A stretch of DNA of 64,000 bases from Pseudaquabacterium terrae (GTDB taxonomy: Bacteria; Pseudomonadota; Gammaproteobacteria; Burkholderiales; Burkholderiaceae_C), in NCBI RefSeq assembly GCF_013266755.1, contig NZ_JABRWJ010000013.1:111561-175560 (forward strand), given 5' to 3'. The translations under genes were made by a program, and so were the position numbers. Shown piece after piece: positions 8,731 to 18,363 of the stretch; positions within the stretch are counted from its first letter, which is position 1, and each line of letters opens with the position of its first letter. Under the pieces are notes generated by a model. The model was not told the origin of the DNA. It ran no database searches and saw nothing but the letters and a program-made list of their open reading frames with translations.

Positions 8731-11700
8731 TCAGGTGTCCTTGCCTTGCCGGTCGGCGTTCTGCGAGGGCGCGCGCTCGCGCCGGAGTGCATGCCACCAA
8801 TGCCGCGTATGCGCGGCCGCATCGTAGGCGTTGCGGCCGGGCACCCTGAGCGCCACCTCGGTGCCGCGTCCGTTCGCGCTTCGGACCTCCAACTGCCCAC
8901 CGATGACGACGGCGCGCTCGCGCATGCCTGGCAACCCGAAGTGGCTGACTGGCTGCCGGCCCTCGAGCGTCGCTGCGTCGATGCCTTTGCCGTCGTCGAC
9001 GATCGTCAGCCGGAACTGCCGCACGCCGTAGTGCAGCGTGACCGCGATGTGCCGTGCGTCGGCGTGGTGGAAGCTGTTGCGCAGCGCCTCTGCTGCGATG
9101 CGGCACGCTTCCTCGCGCACGACCGGGTTCAAGCCACGCGACGCTCCGTCGACCGCGACGCCGATGACTGGGGCGGTGGCCGCTGCATGCTCCTTGGTCA
9201 AGTCGGCTCCGATGGCAGCGATCGCCTCGGCGAGATCGTTGACCTCGACGTTGGCGGCCCGCAGACCCTGCACGGCGTCACGCCCTTCGGCGATCGCCGC
9301 CGCTGCACGGTCCAGAGCGAGCTCGAGCCGCTGTTTCGCTTCGAGCGGCCGCTCCGGCAGGACGTTCATTGCCGCACGGAACCACAGCAGCGATGCCTGA
9401 TATGTCTGCAGCAGCGTGTCGTGCAGCTCGCGCGCGATGCGCGCACGCTCGCCGAGCCGCGCATAGAGCGCGATCTCGAACCGGCGGTGCAACTGGCGCA
9501 CGCGCAAGCGGTACGCGAGCCAGAGCGCAGTGAGCAGCAATGCGGCGACCAGGATCCGGAAGGACCATGTCGCGTACCAGGGCGGCGGAACGCGGACCTT
9601 CAGCGCCAGCGCGCTCTCGTCCCAGTCTCCTCGCGCGCCTCGGGCCTGGACCAGGAACGTGTAGTCGCCGGTCGGCAGCATCGTGTACGTCGCGCTGCGC
9701 CGGGCGCTGTCCGTCTCGTTCCATTTCGCTTCGAACCCTTCGAGCCGGTACCGATAGCGCGTGCGCTGCGGATCGACGTAGTTCAAGGCGGCGAAGTCGA
9801 ACGACACGATGCTGTCCGATTCCAGCTCCAGCGATGCGGCGGACCAGATGGGCTGCTTCAGCGGCCCGCTCCCCGGCAGCACCGGCTCGCCGAACAGGCG
9901 GAAATCGGTGAGGAACACCGGCGGCGCTCGCCCGCGCTCGACGACCTGACCGGGGGAGAACGCCACCAGCCCCTTCTGCGAGCCGAAGAACATCTCTCCG
10001 CTCGCGCTCTTGACGGCAACCACGGGGTTGGCGAACCGATCGGTCAACAGGCCATCCGACGCGTGATAGTTCGTGAAAGACGCGGTGCGCGGATCGAAGC
10101 GCGACAGCCCGTTCGGGGTGCTCAGCCACAGGCGTCCGTCGTCTTCTTCCAGGATGCCGAGGACGGTGTCCGCGGGCAGTCCGGAGCGCGAGCCGAACGA
10201 CGTGAACGTGGCGTCGCGGGGATCGAGCTTGCCCAAGCCGCGGAACGTCGCGGCCCACACCGTGCCCGCGCGGTCGACGTGAACCGAATGGACTCGGTTG
10301 TGGCCGGGCGGATGCGCGGCGCGCAGCTCGGCATCGAAGGCCCGGAAGGTGCCCGTGCGAGGATCGAAACGCTGTACGCCGCGTGAGGCCGTCGCCAGCC
10401 ACAGGGCACCGCTCGCGTCCTCCGCGATCGAGCGGTACTGGACCAGACCTTTCGGTTGTGGCCGGAAGGTCGAGAAGTCCTCCGTCGCGGGCTCCCAGCG
10501 GCTCAGGCCGAAGTCCGTCGCGATCCACAGGCTGCCGCCACGACCGACTCGCAGCGCCGTGATCCGGTTGTGGTTCAGCGATCGCGGATTGGATGCATCG
10601 TGGACGAACGTCGTGTACCGGCCCGCACGCGGATCGAAGCGAACGAGACCGTTGCCGTGCGTGCCCAGCCACAGGTGGCCGGAGAGGTCCTTCGCGATCG
10701 CGCTGACCCCTTGGTTGAAGACTGGCTGGTCGATCTGCGCGACCTGTTCCGACGTGCGGTCCACCCGGTTCAAGCCGCGGTCCGTGCCGATCCACAGCAT
10801 GTCGGGATCTTCCGCGTAGGCCGCGGTCACCGCGCCTTTGCCGAGGCTCTGCGGGACGGCCTGCTGGTGGCGGTACGACCGGAAGCGCGGACGCTCGGTG
10901 TCGAAGCGGTAGACCGCCCCTGCCTTCGTCGTCGACCAGAAGCGCCCATCGCGATCCCTGAACACGCCGACGACGAGGTCGTCGCGCAAGCCGTCGGGAT
11001 CGTCCGGGTTGCTCTGGTACCAGATCGCCTGGTTGCGGTCTGGCGTCAGCTTCACGAGGCCGAGCTTGTGGGTGCCGAGCCAGAGCGCCCGGTCGTGATC
11101 CTCCTGGATCGAGACCACACCGGAAGAGGCGTTCGGCGCCACGCCGCCATCCCGGAACGCATAGACCGTCACCTGGCCGCTGGTCACATCCACCGCGGCC
11201 AGATCGCCGCCGGAGGACAGGCCGAACCACAGCGTTCCGCTGCTGTCCTGGAACGGCCGCGATGGAAAGCCCGTGCAGACGAACCGGCGCCCCGAAGGCG
11301 TCTGCAGCCTGTTGTGGCGGGTGACCTTGCCCGAGCGCCGGTCGAGTGCGTAGAGCCCCTCGCTGCTGGTGATCCACAGCGTGCCGTCTTTCACGGCAAG
11401 CATCGCGATGACGCGCGTCTCGCCGACCGCGGGCGTATGGCGCGGCCGATGACACGTCGTCTTCGACGTGACCGGATCCAGGGCCGTCACGCCGTCGTCC
11501 GTCGCGAGCCAGATCATGCCCTCCTGATCCTCGACGATGTCGTGGGCGATCGCGACGGTGCCGCAAGCCTCGTTCGGCGAACGGTATTGCGTGAAGCTGC
11601 CGGTCTCGGGGTCGTACCGATTAAGGGAGTCGTCGGCACCGATCCACAGTCGGCCGTTGCGGTCCGTGGCCAGCGATTGGCCGATGATGTGGCCGACGCC

Positions 11701-11982
11701 CTGCGAGCGGTGTCCCTCGGGCACCTTCATGAATCCGTAGCCGTCGTAGCGCCGCAAGCCGTCGGCGGCGCTCAGCCAGAGAAAGCCGTACCGGTCCTGC
11801 GCCAGCCGTTGCAGCGCGAGCGGTGCGGAGGGCGCCTGCAGCCGGTGAAACTGGATCGGTGCGCCCGCGACGAGCGCAACCTCGACGACGGCGATGTCCT
11901 GCGATCGGGCGAACCCGCAGGTCGCGAGCGACGCGATCAGGGCCGAGAACAGCGCAACGAAGCGACGGCTCCATCTCTTCAT
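8731..11982 (-). CDS. Beta-propeller sensor histidine kinase (Reg_prop / Y_Y_Y / HisKA_3)
   Basis: A 1083-residue membrane sensor kinase. The start at 11982 is preceded by GAGAGG and gives a signal peptide or anchor (RRFVALFSALIASLATCGFA). Residues about 40-700 carry repeated two-component propeller blades of the 'D..G.LWIGT..GL.R.D' type (for example RNGRLWIGADDSLNRYD), probably two seven-bladed propellers in the periplasm. A Y_Y_Y domain (about 710-790) and one transmembrane helix (about 800-820) follow. The cytoplasmic part is a NarL-family kinase: phospho-acceptor H854 in RIARELHDTLLQ, then HATPase_c with DDGKGID and FGLPGMRERA. It is divergent from the REC-HTH-kinase fusion at 12231, the obvious partner. 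Such kinases often sense oligosaccharides, which would suit the neighbouring glycosidases; the ligand is not visible. Confidence 0.92.
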   Translation of the reverse strand: MKRWSRRFVALFSALIASLATCGFARSQDIAVVEVALVAGAPIQFHRLQAPSAPLALQRLAQDRYGFLWLSAADGLRRYDGYGFMKVPEGHRSQGVGHIIGQSLATDRNGRLWIGADDSLNRYDPETGSFTQYRSPNEACGTVAIAHDIVEDQEGMIWLATDDGVTALDPVTSKTTCHRPRHTPAVGETRVIAMLAVKDGTLWITSSEGLYALDRRSGKVTRHNRLQTPSGRRFVCTGFPSRPFQDSSGTLWFGLSSGGDLAAVDVTSGQVTVYAFRDGGVAPNASSGVVSIQEDHDRALWLGTHKLGLVKLTPDRNQAIWYQSNPDDPDGLRDDLVVGVFRDRDGRFWSTTKAGAVYRFDTERPRFRSYRHQQAVPQSLGKGAVTAAYAEDPDMLWIGTDRGLNRVDRTSEQVAQIDQPVFNQGVSAIAKDLSGHLWLGTHGNGLVRFDPRAGRYTTFVHDASNPRSLNHNRITALRVGRGGSLWIATDFGLSRWEPATEDFSTFRPQPKGLVQYRSIAEDASGALWLATASRGVQRFDPRTGTFRAFDAELRAAHPPGHNRVHSVHVDRAGTVWAATFRGLGKLDPRDATFTSFGSRSGLPADTVLGILEEDDGRLWLSTPNGLSRFDPRTASFTNYHASDGLLTDRFANPVVAVKSASGEMFFGSQKGLVAFSPGQVVERGRAPPVFLTDFRLFGEPVLPGSGPLKQPIWSAASLELESDSIVSFDFAALNYVDPQRTRYRYRLEGFEAKWNETDSARRSATYTMLPTGDYTFLVQARGARGDWDESALALKVRVPPPWYATWSFRILVAALLLTALWLAYRLRVRQLHRRFEIALYARLGERARIARELHDTLLQTYQASLLWFRAAMNVLPERPLEAKQRLELALDRAAAAIAEGRDAVQGLRAANVEVNDLAEAIAAIGADLTKEHAAATAPVIGVAVDGASRGLNPVVREEACRIAAEALRNSFHHADARHIAVTLHYGVRQFRLTIVDDGKGIDAATLEGRQPVSHFGLPGMRERAVVIGGQLEVRSANGRGTEVALRVPGRNAYDAAAHTRHWWHALRRERAPSQNADRQGKDT

Positions 11983-12230
11983 ACACCGTACCTCTCCGCC
12001 TTCCGGCAGCGTCGGTTCCGCGAGCGGCGGAACGAGCGCGTCGACGGCGACCGCAATCTTCGGCGAAGTCGGAGGCGCGATGACCAGCGCGACCACCGCC
12101 CTTGCCGCATCGGGATCGAATTCTATGGCTCTGCCCGGCGGACTGCCCCCGGGTGGCGGGAGTACAGTACGCCCGCAACGGCCCTCTCGGAGCCCCCGTA
12201 CGGGCGGTTCTGGCCCGGCGAGATCGGTGA
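11983..12230. promoter_or_regulatory. Divergent intergenic region between the sensor kinase and the fusion regulator
   Basis: This 248-bp gap separates two divergently transcribed signalling genes and must contain at least two promoters. The minus gene has GAGAGG 8 bases before its ATG, and the plus gene has a weak GCGAGA site. I could not pick out convincing -35/-10 boxes in this GC-rich stretch. Confidence 0.5.
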
Positions 12231-14039
12231 ATGACCGAAGACTTGGCGCCCATCAAGGTTCTCTGCGTCGACGACCACCCGATCGTGAGGCAGGGCATCG
12301 CCACGCTGCTTGGCGTGGAACCGGACATGGCCTTCGTGGCGGAAGCGTCGAACGGGCGCGAAGCGATCCAGCAGTTCCGCATCCACTGCCCGGACATCAC
12401 GCTCATGGATCTGCAGATGCCCGGGATGAGCGGGCTCGAGGCCATCAGCACGATCCGGGCGGAGTTCCCGGACGCACGGATCCTCGTGCTCACCACCTAT
12501 GCCGACGACGCCAACGCGCAGCGCGCGCTGCAGGCCGGCGCGTGCGGCTACCTCCTGAAGAACGCGTTGCACCGCGAACTGCTCGAAGCCATCCGCGCCG
12601 TGCACAACGGCCGCAAGGCGCTTCCCTCGCGAGGGTCCTTCGAGCTTGCCGCGCAGGTGGCGGACGCGGGCCTCATGCCGGCAGAGATCGGCGTGCTGCG
12701 ATTCATCGCAGAGGGCAATGCCTACCCCGAGATCGCCCGGGCGCTGGGCCTCAGCGAAGAAGCTGTCGAAGGCCAGGTGCGAAGCATCCTGTCGAAGTTG
12801 AGCGGCCCGGAGGGCAGGCCTGCCGAGCAGGCTGCGTCGGAGGGCGAGTTGATGCAGGCCGAGCGCGCCGCCCGCTTTGCCGCCGAGCTGGCCAACCGCG
12901 CGAAGAGCGAGTTCCTGGCGAACATGAGCCACGAGTTGCGCGCACCGCTGCATGCCGTGCTGGGCTACGCGCAACTGCTCGCCAAGGACGCCGGACTGAG
13001 CCCGCGGCAGGAGCGCGGCTTGAACACCATCCAGGAGAGCGGCGCCCACCTGCTTTCGCTCATCAACGACATGCTCGACCTGGCGCGCATCGAAGCTGGC
13101 CGCACCGAGCTGAACCCGGTGCCGCTGCCCCTGCCCGCCTTCCTGCAGGCGGCGCTCGAACTGATGCTGGTGAAGGCCAAGGAGAAGCAGCTGGCCCTGG
13201 TATTCGAGGCCGGGACGGGTCTCCCGAGCTTGGTGCTGGCGGACGAGCGCCGGCTGCGTCAGGTGCTGCTGAACCTGCTGGGCAATGCGATCAAGTTCAC
13301 CGACCACGGCACCGTCACGTTGCGTGCCTCGGCCGAGCCGCAGGGCCCCTCGCAGGTGCTGCTGCGGCTGGTGTTCGAGGACACGGGTGTCGGCATGCGC
13401 CCCGAGGATCTGGAACGCATCTTCCAGCCCTTCGAGCAGGTGGGCAATGCCGATCGTCGCAACGCCGGTACCGGCCTTGGCCTGGCGATAACGCGCGCGC
13501 TGGTGAACGACATGGGCGGACAAGTGCGGGTGAGCAGCGAACTGGGGCGGGGCACCCGCTTCGAGGTGGAACTGCCGTTGCCCGTGGCGTCGCTCGCGCA
13601 GGCCCCCTGGCACGCGTCCGGCGTTGCGCGCTACGAGGGCCCCCCGAGGCGCGTGCTGGTGGTCGACGACGCCGATTCGAACCGCGCACTGATGTGCGAT
13701 TTCCTGACCAACGCCGGATTCGAAGTCGCGCAGGCGAACGACGGCTGCCGGATGTTGGTGACCGCGAAGTGCTTCCGGCCGGACCTGATCCTGATGGACA
13801 TCGCGATGCCGTGGGTGGACGCCGTGGAGGCCACGCGCCGATTGCGGCAGGATGCCGATCTGGCCGCGGTGCCGGTGATCGCGGTATCGGCCTCGGCCAC
13901 CGCCGACAACCGCGCCGCCTGTTTGCAGGCCGGGGTCAACGTGTTCCTCATCATGCCGGTCTCCCTGGAGACGCTTCAGGCCCACATCGGAAAGGAGCTC
14001 GGTTTGCGATGGATCGAGCCGAGCGAGGGTGCAGGTTGA
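12231..14039 (+). CDS. Hybrid regulator: NarL-type REC-HTH fused to HisKA-HATPase-REC
   Basis: A 602-residue cytoplasmic protein with an unusual order. Residues 6-125 are a receiver domain (acidic pocket D14/D15, phospho-acceptor D60, K110). Residues about 148-192 are a LuxR/NarL-type helix-turn-helix. Residues about 215-290 are a HisKA dimerisation domain with H234 in the MSHELRAPL motif. Residues about 300-452 are HATPase_c (N box GNAIKF, DTGVGM, GTGLGLAI). Residues about 474-592 are a second receiver with D523. In that last domain the near-invariant Lys before Pro is replaced (FLIMPV, M575), so its phosphorylation switch may be altered. No membrane segment is seen. It is divergent from the propeller kinase, so a phosphorelay between the two is a reasonable inference. 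Confidence 0.85.
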   Translation: MTEDLAPIKVLCVDDHPIVRQGIATLLGVEPDMAFVAEASNGREAIQQFRIHCPDITLMDLQMPGMSGLEAISTIRAEFPDARILVLTTYADDANAQRALQAGACGYLLKNALHRELLEAIRAVHNGRKALPSRGSFELAAQVADAGLMPAEIGVLRFIAEGNAYPEIARALGLSEEAVEGQVRSILSKLSGPEGRPAEQAASEGELMQAERAARFAAELANRAKSEFLANMSHELRAPLHAVLGYAQLLAKDAGLSPRQERGLNTIQESGAHLLSLINDMLDLARIEAGRTELNPVPLPLPAFLQAALELMLVKAKEKQLALVFEAGTGLPSLVLADERRLRQVLLNLLGNAIKFTDHGTVTLRASAEPQGPSQVLLRLVFEDTGVGMRPEDLERIFQPFEQVGNADRRNAGTGLGLAITRALVNDMGGQVRVSSELGRGTRFEVELPLPVASLAQAPWHASGVARYEGPPRRVLVVDDADSNRALMCDFLTNAGFEVAQANDGCRMLVTAKCFRPDLILMDIAMPWVDAVEATRRLRQDADLAAVPVIAVSASATADNRAACLQAGVNVFLIMPVSLETLQAHIGKELGLRWIEPSEGAG

Positions 14040-14340
14040 TCACAGAAGCCCACCAGCGCGGCCGAGGCGGACTTGTGGGGCACGTGCGTGAAGCGTGCAC
14101 CCGTCGTCGTCTGCAGCAGTTCCAGGCACAGGCGGCTGGACGTGCCGTTGCCGCCGGAACCGAAGCTGATCCTGCCCGGCTCGGACCTGCCGCGTTCCAC
14201 CAGCGATGACACGGGCCTGGACGTCGACGACGCTGCCGGGGAGAGCGGGACGACGAGCGTGATCACGCACTGGGGGTAGGGCTTGTCCGCGGCCCGTGCC
14301 TCGCCGCCGAGGGCCAGCGCGCCGGCCACCAGTGCGAAGC
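14040..14340 (-). pseudogene. Remnant of a Bug/TctC-family extracytoplasmic solute receptor
   Basis: The minus strand encodes a signal-peptide-like start (RFALVAGALALGGEARAADKPYPQ) leading into VITLVVP. After a deletion and loss of frame comes a segment typical of tripartite tricarboxylate transporter receptors: PGRISFGSGGNGTSSRLCLELLQ, followed by ARFTHVPHKSASAAL. In intact members the order is the same but about 70 residues longer, and the protein continues for another 170 residues. The fragment stops at the 3' end of the fusion regulator gene. It is clearly non-functional. Confidence 0.7.
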
Positions 14341-14351
14341 GCGCCTGTCCC

Positions 14352-14550
14352 TCAGCGCTCTCCCGCCGGGCGCGCGGGCGCGGCCGGCAGCGGCAGCTCG
14401 TTCGCCGCGTAGACCTTGATCTCCGGCGCGGCGACGGCCAGGGTGGCCATCGCGCGCGCAAAGTCGATGGAGGCCGGCACCTTGAAGTGCCGAAACAGGT
14501 CCTCGGCGCTCGCCCATTGCTCGACGAACACGAGGTGATTGGGATGGGCC
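14352..14550 (-). pseudogene. C-terminal fragment of an ABM (YgiN-like) monooxygenase
   Basis: On the minus strand, about 65 codons ending at TGA 14352-14354 read HPNHLVFVEQWASAEDLF, then FKVPASIDFARA and PEIKVYAANELP. This is the second half of the antibiotic-biosynthesis-monooxygenase fold, a small dimeric ferredoxin-like domain found in quinol monooxygenase YgiN relatives. The N-terminal strand and start codon are missing because similarity ends near 14550. It lies directly upstream of the Bug/TctC remnant, so both are parts of one decayed operon. Confidence 0.6.
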
Positions 14551-14925
14551 AGGTCACATCGGGAAATCCCTCAGCGGCGCGAGATAGAGCACGCAAGCGG
14601 CGTAGACCGCGGTGAACGGCGAGTTCCTCATTCGTAGCCCAGCCGCAGCTCCTGGGCCTGCTTGGCCAGTTGTTCCATCGCCTCGGCGCTCGCACGGTCA
14701 CGCTCGGCTGGGCCTGCGGGAAGAATCAGACTGACTGAGGTAGAACAGGTCCGGGCCTCAGACTGAGTACGCTTGGAATCTCAAGCCGCCTCCTGCCCAG
14801 CAGGCGAGAGCGTTGCACTACCTGTTTCCGCGTGCCCGCGTCGAGCTCGGCGTCCCGCATTCACGCCAAGCGACTGCCGCGCATGTGGGTGCGGACTAGC
14901 CGGGGGCGGCGCGCGACAATGACGC
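14551..14925. other. Intergenic stretch with a further short gene relic
   Basis: No intact gene is visible. On the minus strand about 25 codons ending at TGA 14628-14630 (EAMEQLAKQAQELRLGYE) have coding-like composition, as for the C-terminus of a small helical protein, but too little remains for identification. The rest, up to the hydrolase start at 14926, shows no repeat or clear promoter. Confidence 0.35.
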
Positions 14926-15537
14926 ATGCCCCGCAGACTTGCAAAGGACCTTGCCTCATTCGCCGACCTCGCGGCCGACTACGAAGCGGACAAGGACTAT
15001 CGGATCGTCCAGGTCCCACGTCCCGAGTCCTCGACGGCCGTGCTCGCGCCGCATGGTGGTGGCATCCAGGCCCACACCTCCGACATCGCGCGTGCCATCG
15101 CCGGCGCAGAGTTCGGGCTTTACCTGTTCGAAGGACTGCTCAGGGCGGGCAACTTCACGTCGCTGAGACTTCGCGGCGACCGGTTCGACGAGCCAGGTTG
15201 CCTGCAGATGCTGCAGGCCTGCGACCGCGTCGTTTCCGTTCATGGGCTCGGGAGTCCAGGGGAGGTCGTGCTGCTGAGTGGCAGGGACCTGGCGCTGCGG
15301 GCCGCCATGGCCCAGCGCCTTGTTGCCGCCGGCTTGACCGTCGAAGACGCGCCCGCCAGGCTATCGGGCTCCGATCCGAACCATGTTTGCAATCGCGGCC
15401 GCAGTGGAGCCGGTGTGTTGCTGGAGATCTCGATGGACCTGCGGCGTTCGGTACGCCGAACCGTGCTGGTGCGTGCGGTCAGGGAGGCGTTGCTGAGTGG
15501 CGCCACCGGTGCATCCGAAGTTTTCCCCCCGAGGTGA
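14926..15537 (+). CDS. Poly-gamma-glutamate hydrolase family protein
   Basis: A 203-residue cytosolic-looking protein of the poly-gamma-glutamate hydrolase family (PF05908, formerly DUF867), zinc peptidases related to carboxypeptidases that cleave gamma-glutamyl polymers. Family landmarks are VLAPHGGGIQAHTSDIA (zinc ligand H43), the central DRVVSVHGLG motif and the C-terminal NRGRSGAGVLLEIS with the catalytic Glu. Phage and Bacillus homologues degrade gamma-PGA capsules. Chromosomal proteobacterial members are common and uncharacterised. There is no signal peptide. It converges on the subtilase gene, 171 bp away, and appears monocistronic. Confidence 0.8.
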   Translation: MPRRLAKDLASFADLAADYEADKDYRIVQVPRPESSTAVLAPHGGGIQAHTSDIARAIAGAEFGLYLFEGLLRAGNFTSLRLRGDRFDEPGCLQMLQACDRVVSVHGLGSPGEVVLLSGRDLALRAAMAQRLVAAGLTVEDAPARLSGSDPNHVCNRGRSGAGVLLEISMDLRRSVRRTVLVRAVREALLSGATGASEVFPPR

Positions 15538-15708
15538 TCGAGCGCGCGGCCGAACCAGCTGTGGGTGGCGGACTCTAGCTCGACGCCCTGGAGCAGGCGT
15601 TGTACGCGCGCCGGCCCGTGCCCGACGTTGCCGCGAGCGGATCGGGGTGGCGCCCGGCAGCGGGCCAGCGCCGCAGCTGGCGACGAGTATCTCGCGCGCC
15701 AGCGCGGC

Positions 15709-18363
15709 CTACTCCGCAGCGACGAACAGCGCGCTCGCTCCCCCCACCACCTGCCCGGCCGCATTGCGCTGCGCCACGCTCACCATGGTCCGCTCGCCGG
15801 CGCGCAGGCCCGTCGGCAGGCTCACTTGCACACTCATCGGCACGACTTGCCCGGCGGCCTTTTCGACGGTGATCACGGTTTGCATGTCGCGCGCTTCGAC
15901 GTAGCGCTGGTCACCGACCAGCACCACCTGGCCGCCTTGCACCTTGACCTTGCCCACGCGCGCTCTCGGCGCGCAGTCGAAGGACGATCCCTTTTCGATG
16001 GTCAGCACCCCTTCGCAGCAGCCCAGGCGCGTCTTCACGCGCGTGCGCTCCAGGAACACCATGCCGCTGCAGCTGCCGTTGTCGGGCTTCACCGGCACGG
16101 GGCTGAGGTCCACCTTCGGGAAGTGCAGGTTGCCTTCGTCCAGCGCCACGCGCACGATCGCGTTCTTCGGCAGGCGGCTGCGGTCCATCACGAGCTGCAT
16201 CGTCTCCTCGGCGTTGAGCGCATGGCCGGCCAGGAAGGGGAAGGTGGCGCGCGCGCCGGGGGCATCGGCCAGCACGTTGATCACCGAGAGGTTGCGCTGC
16301 GCGAGGTTGTTGCGCTGCGTGACGATGGGGTTGGCGGTGAACGGCGCGGTGCCAAACGCGTAGTCGTTGTCCGCGGTCACCGAGGCCACGCAGCAGGGGT
16401 GCCAGCCTTCGTCCCACAAGGTCTGCACCTGCGCGGCCGAGATCGAGAACTTGGCGATCACCTCGGCGCCCGCGGCCAACGCCGGGAAGCTGGCGCTCAT
16501 CGGCGTGGGGCTCAGGTGTGTGGCGTCCACCGCAGCCCAGTCGTGCGGGTAGACGAACTGGGTACCGACGAAGGGCGTGAGGCGCGCGCTGACGACCACG
16601 TTGCGCGCCTCGCGCGGGCCGTTGTTGCGTACGCGCACGTAGAGGTAGTTGGTCTGCCCCAGCTCCAGGTGCTTGGACTGCGAAGGGTCCGAGGGCACGA
16701 AAACGTCGTCGTCGTTGATGCGCACGACCACGTCGCTGAAGTCCCAGAAGTTGCCGCCAGGGCCGGGCTCGTCGCCGCTGTCCGACGGCTGGTCGCGCAC
16801 GATCACGTCGGCAAGGTCCATCGCGCGATAGGCGTTGATGCGGCCGTAGCCCATCTCCTGGTTCCACGTGCCGTTGGGGTAGCCGGCGGTGTCGGCGTAC
16901 GCGACGGCACCCACCTTCTCCGCGCTGCGCTCGATCGCGTCGCGCACCTGCGGGCTGGTCAATGCGGGGTAGACGCTGCGGAGCAGTGCCGCGAGGCCGG
17001 CCACCAGCGGCGTGGCCGACGAGGTGCCGTTGAAGTTTGGGATGTAGTCGGCGGTGGCGTCGTAGCCCGCGGCACCGAGCTGGTCGGTGGTGGGGATCAG
17101 CACGCCGGGAGCGACGACGCTCATCTCGGGGCCGAAGTTGGAGCCCCACCAGAACTCGCCGTCGGGGCTGGTGGAGGTCTTGCGGTTGTCCACTTGGTCG
17201 GACGCACCGCAGGCCATCACCAACGAGTTGGTCGCGGGGTAGGTGATGCCCAGCCCATCCTGGTTGTGCGTGGCCACGCACATGACAACGTCCAGATCAT
17301 GCGCATGCTGGATGGCGGGGTCGATGATCGCCGGATCCCACGCGTTCCAGCCGAAGCTCATGCTGATGACGCGCGCGCCGTTGTCGGCGGCGTAGTTGAT
17401 CCCCGCGGCCACTTCGACGTCGGTCCACGCATCGAAAGCCAGGGGCATCACCTGGCAGTTGCCCGCGAGGCCGGCGACGCCCGCAGTGTTGCCGAACACG
17501 GCCGCCACGACGCCGGCGCAGGCAGTGCCGTGCGGGCCGGTTGGCGATCCGTCGCCCGACATGGTGCCGAGGTTGATGCCGGGTTCGGAGTACACCAGGT
17601 CCGGGTGCGCGAGGTCGCAGCCTTCGTCGAGCACGCAAACGACGACGCTGCTGCTGCCGGTGGAGAGGTCCCACGCCGCCGGCGCGCCGACCTGCGTCAT
17701 GTTCCATTGCTGGGTGTAGAGCGGGTCGTCGGGCACCAGTGCGGCGGGGCGCAGCAGCGGCATGGACTCGAAGCGCAAGTCCTGCACGTTGACGGCCTTT
17801 TGCTCGATGAGCTTGTCGCGCAACTGGTAGACGTTGGCGGCCTTCGGGTCGGTGATGCGCAGGTAGTGCCAGGGGCCGAGGTAGCGCGACTTCTCGGAGT
17901 CTTCGCTCACGGCAGCGGCGCCGGCGGCGCGCACCATGGCGTTGATGCGCTGCGGGCCGTCTTCGCCGCGGCCGGTGCGCAGCTTGGCCAGCAGTACGTC
18001 TGGCACCGGGCACAGCAAGGCTGAACGCTCGTCACCGCCGAACCTGGGCAGGCGATAAACGGGGCCGATCCAGGCCAGCTCCTTGCCGAGGGCCTTTTCG
18101 ATGCGGGCCAGGCGTTCGTCGTCGAGCGCGCCGTCGAGCACGCGCACCCAGAAGCGGCGGTCGGTGTGGTTCACGGCTTGCAGCGGGCGCGGCTCGGGCT
18201 TGTTCTCGCGCGACTCTTCGAGTGTCAGCGCGACGGCGGCGAGCTTCTTGCGCAGCACGTCGAGGTCGGCCTGCGCTTTGCCGAAGGCAAGCAGCAGGCG
18301 GCCCGTGTCGAGCGTCATGCGGCCGTGGGCGGGATGGTTGAGTACGGATGGGAATCGGGTCAT
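15709..18363 (-). CDS. Large S8 subtilisin-like serine protease without signal peptide
   Basis: An 884-residue subtilase. The start at 18363 has AGGAG 8 bases upstream; longer upstream readings add nothing conserved. The catalytic triad is D246 (VCVLDEGCD), H278 (GPHGTACAG) and S448 (FNGTSSATP). Residues 1-200 form a long N-terminal region that may be a propeptide or fold as a separate domain. After the protease domain (about 215-520) come beta-sandwich-like C-terminal regions of about 350 residues with several cysteines (DEGWHPCCVAS, LGCCEGV). No signal peptide or membrane helix is seen, so export would need another route. It is alone on its strand. Confidence 0.9.
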   Translation of the reverse strand: MTRFPSVLNHPAHGRMTLDTGRLLLAFGKAQADLDVLRKKLAAVALTLEESRENKPEPRPLQAVNHTDRRFWVRVLDGALDDERLARIEKALGKELAWIGPVYRLPRFGGDERSALLCPVPDVLLAKLRTGRGEDGPQRINAMVRAAGAAAVSEDSEKSRYLGPWHYLRITDPKAANVYQLRDKLIEQKAVNVQDLRFESMPLLRPAALVPDDPLYTQQWNMTQVGAPAAWDLSTGSSSVVVCVLDEGCDLAHPDLVYSEPGINLGTMSGDGSPTGPHGTACAGVVAAVFGNTAGVAGLAGNCQVMPLAFDAWTDVEVAAGINYAADNGARVISMSFGWNAWDPAIIDPAIQHAHDLDVVMCVATHNQDGLGITYPATNSLVMACGASDQVDNRKTSTSPDGEFWWGSNFGPEMSVVAPGVLIPTTDQLGAAGYDATADYIPNFNGTSSATPLVAGLAALLRSVYPALTSPQVRDAIERSAEKVGAVAYADTAGYPNGTWNQEMGYGRINAYRAMDLADVIVRDQPSDSGDEPGPGGNFWDFSDVVVRINDDDVFVPSDPSQSKHLELGQTNYLYVRVRNNGPREARNVVVSARLTPFVGTQFVYPHDWAAVDATHLSPTPMSASFPALAAGAEVIAKFSISAAQVQTLWDEGWHPCCVASVTADNDYAFGTAPFTANPIVTQRNNLAQRNLSVINVLADAPGARATFPFLAGHALNAEETMQLVMDRSRLPKNAIVRVALDEGNLHFPKVDLSPVPVKPDNGSCSGMVFLERTRVKTRLGCCEGVLTIEKGSSFDCAPRARVGKVKVQGGQVVLVGDQRYVEARDMQTVITVEKAAGQVVPMSVQVSLPTGLRAGERTMVSVAQRNAAGQVVGGASALFVAAE

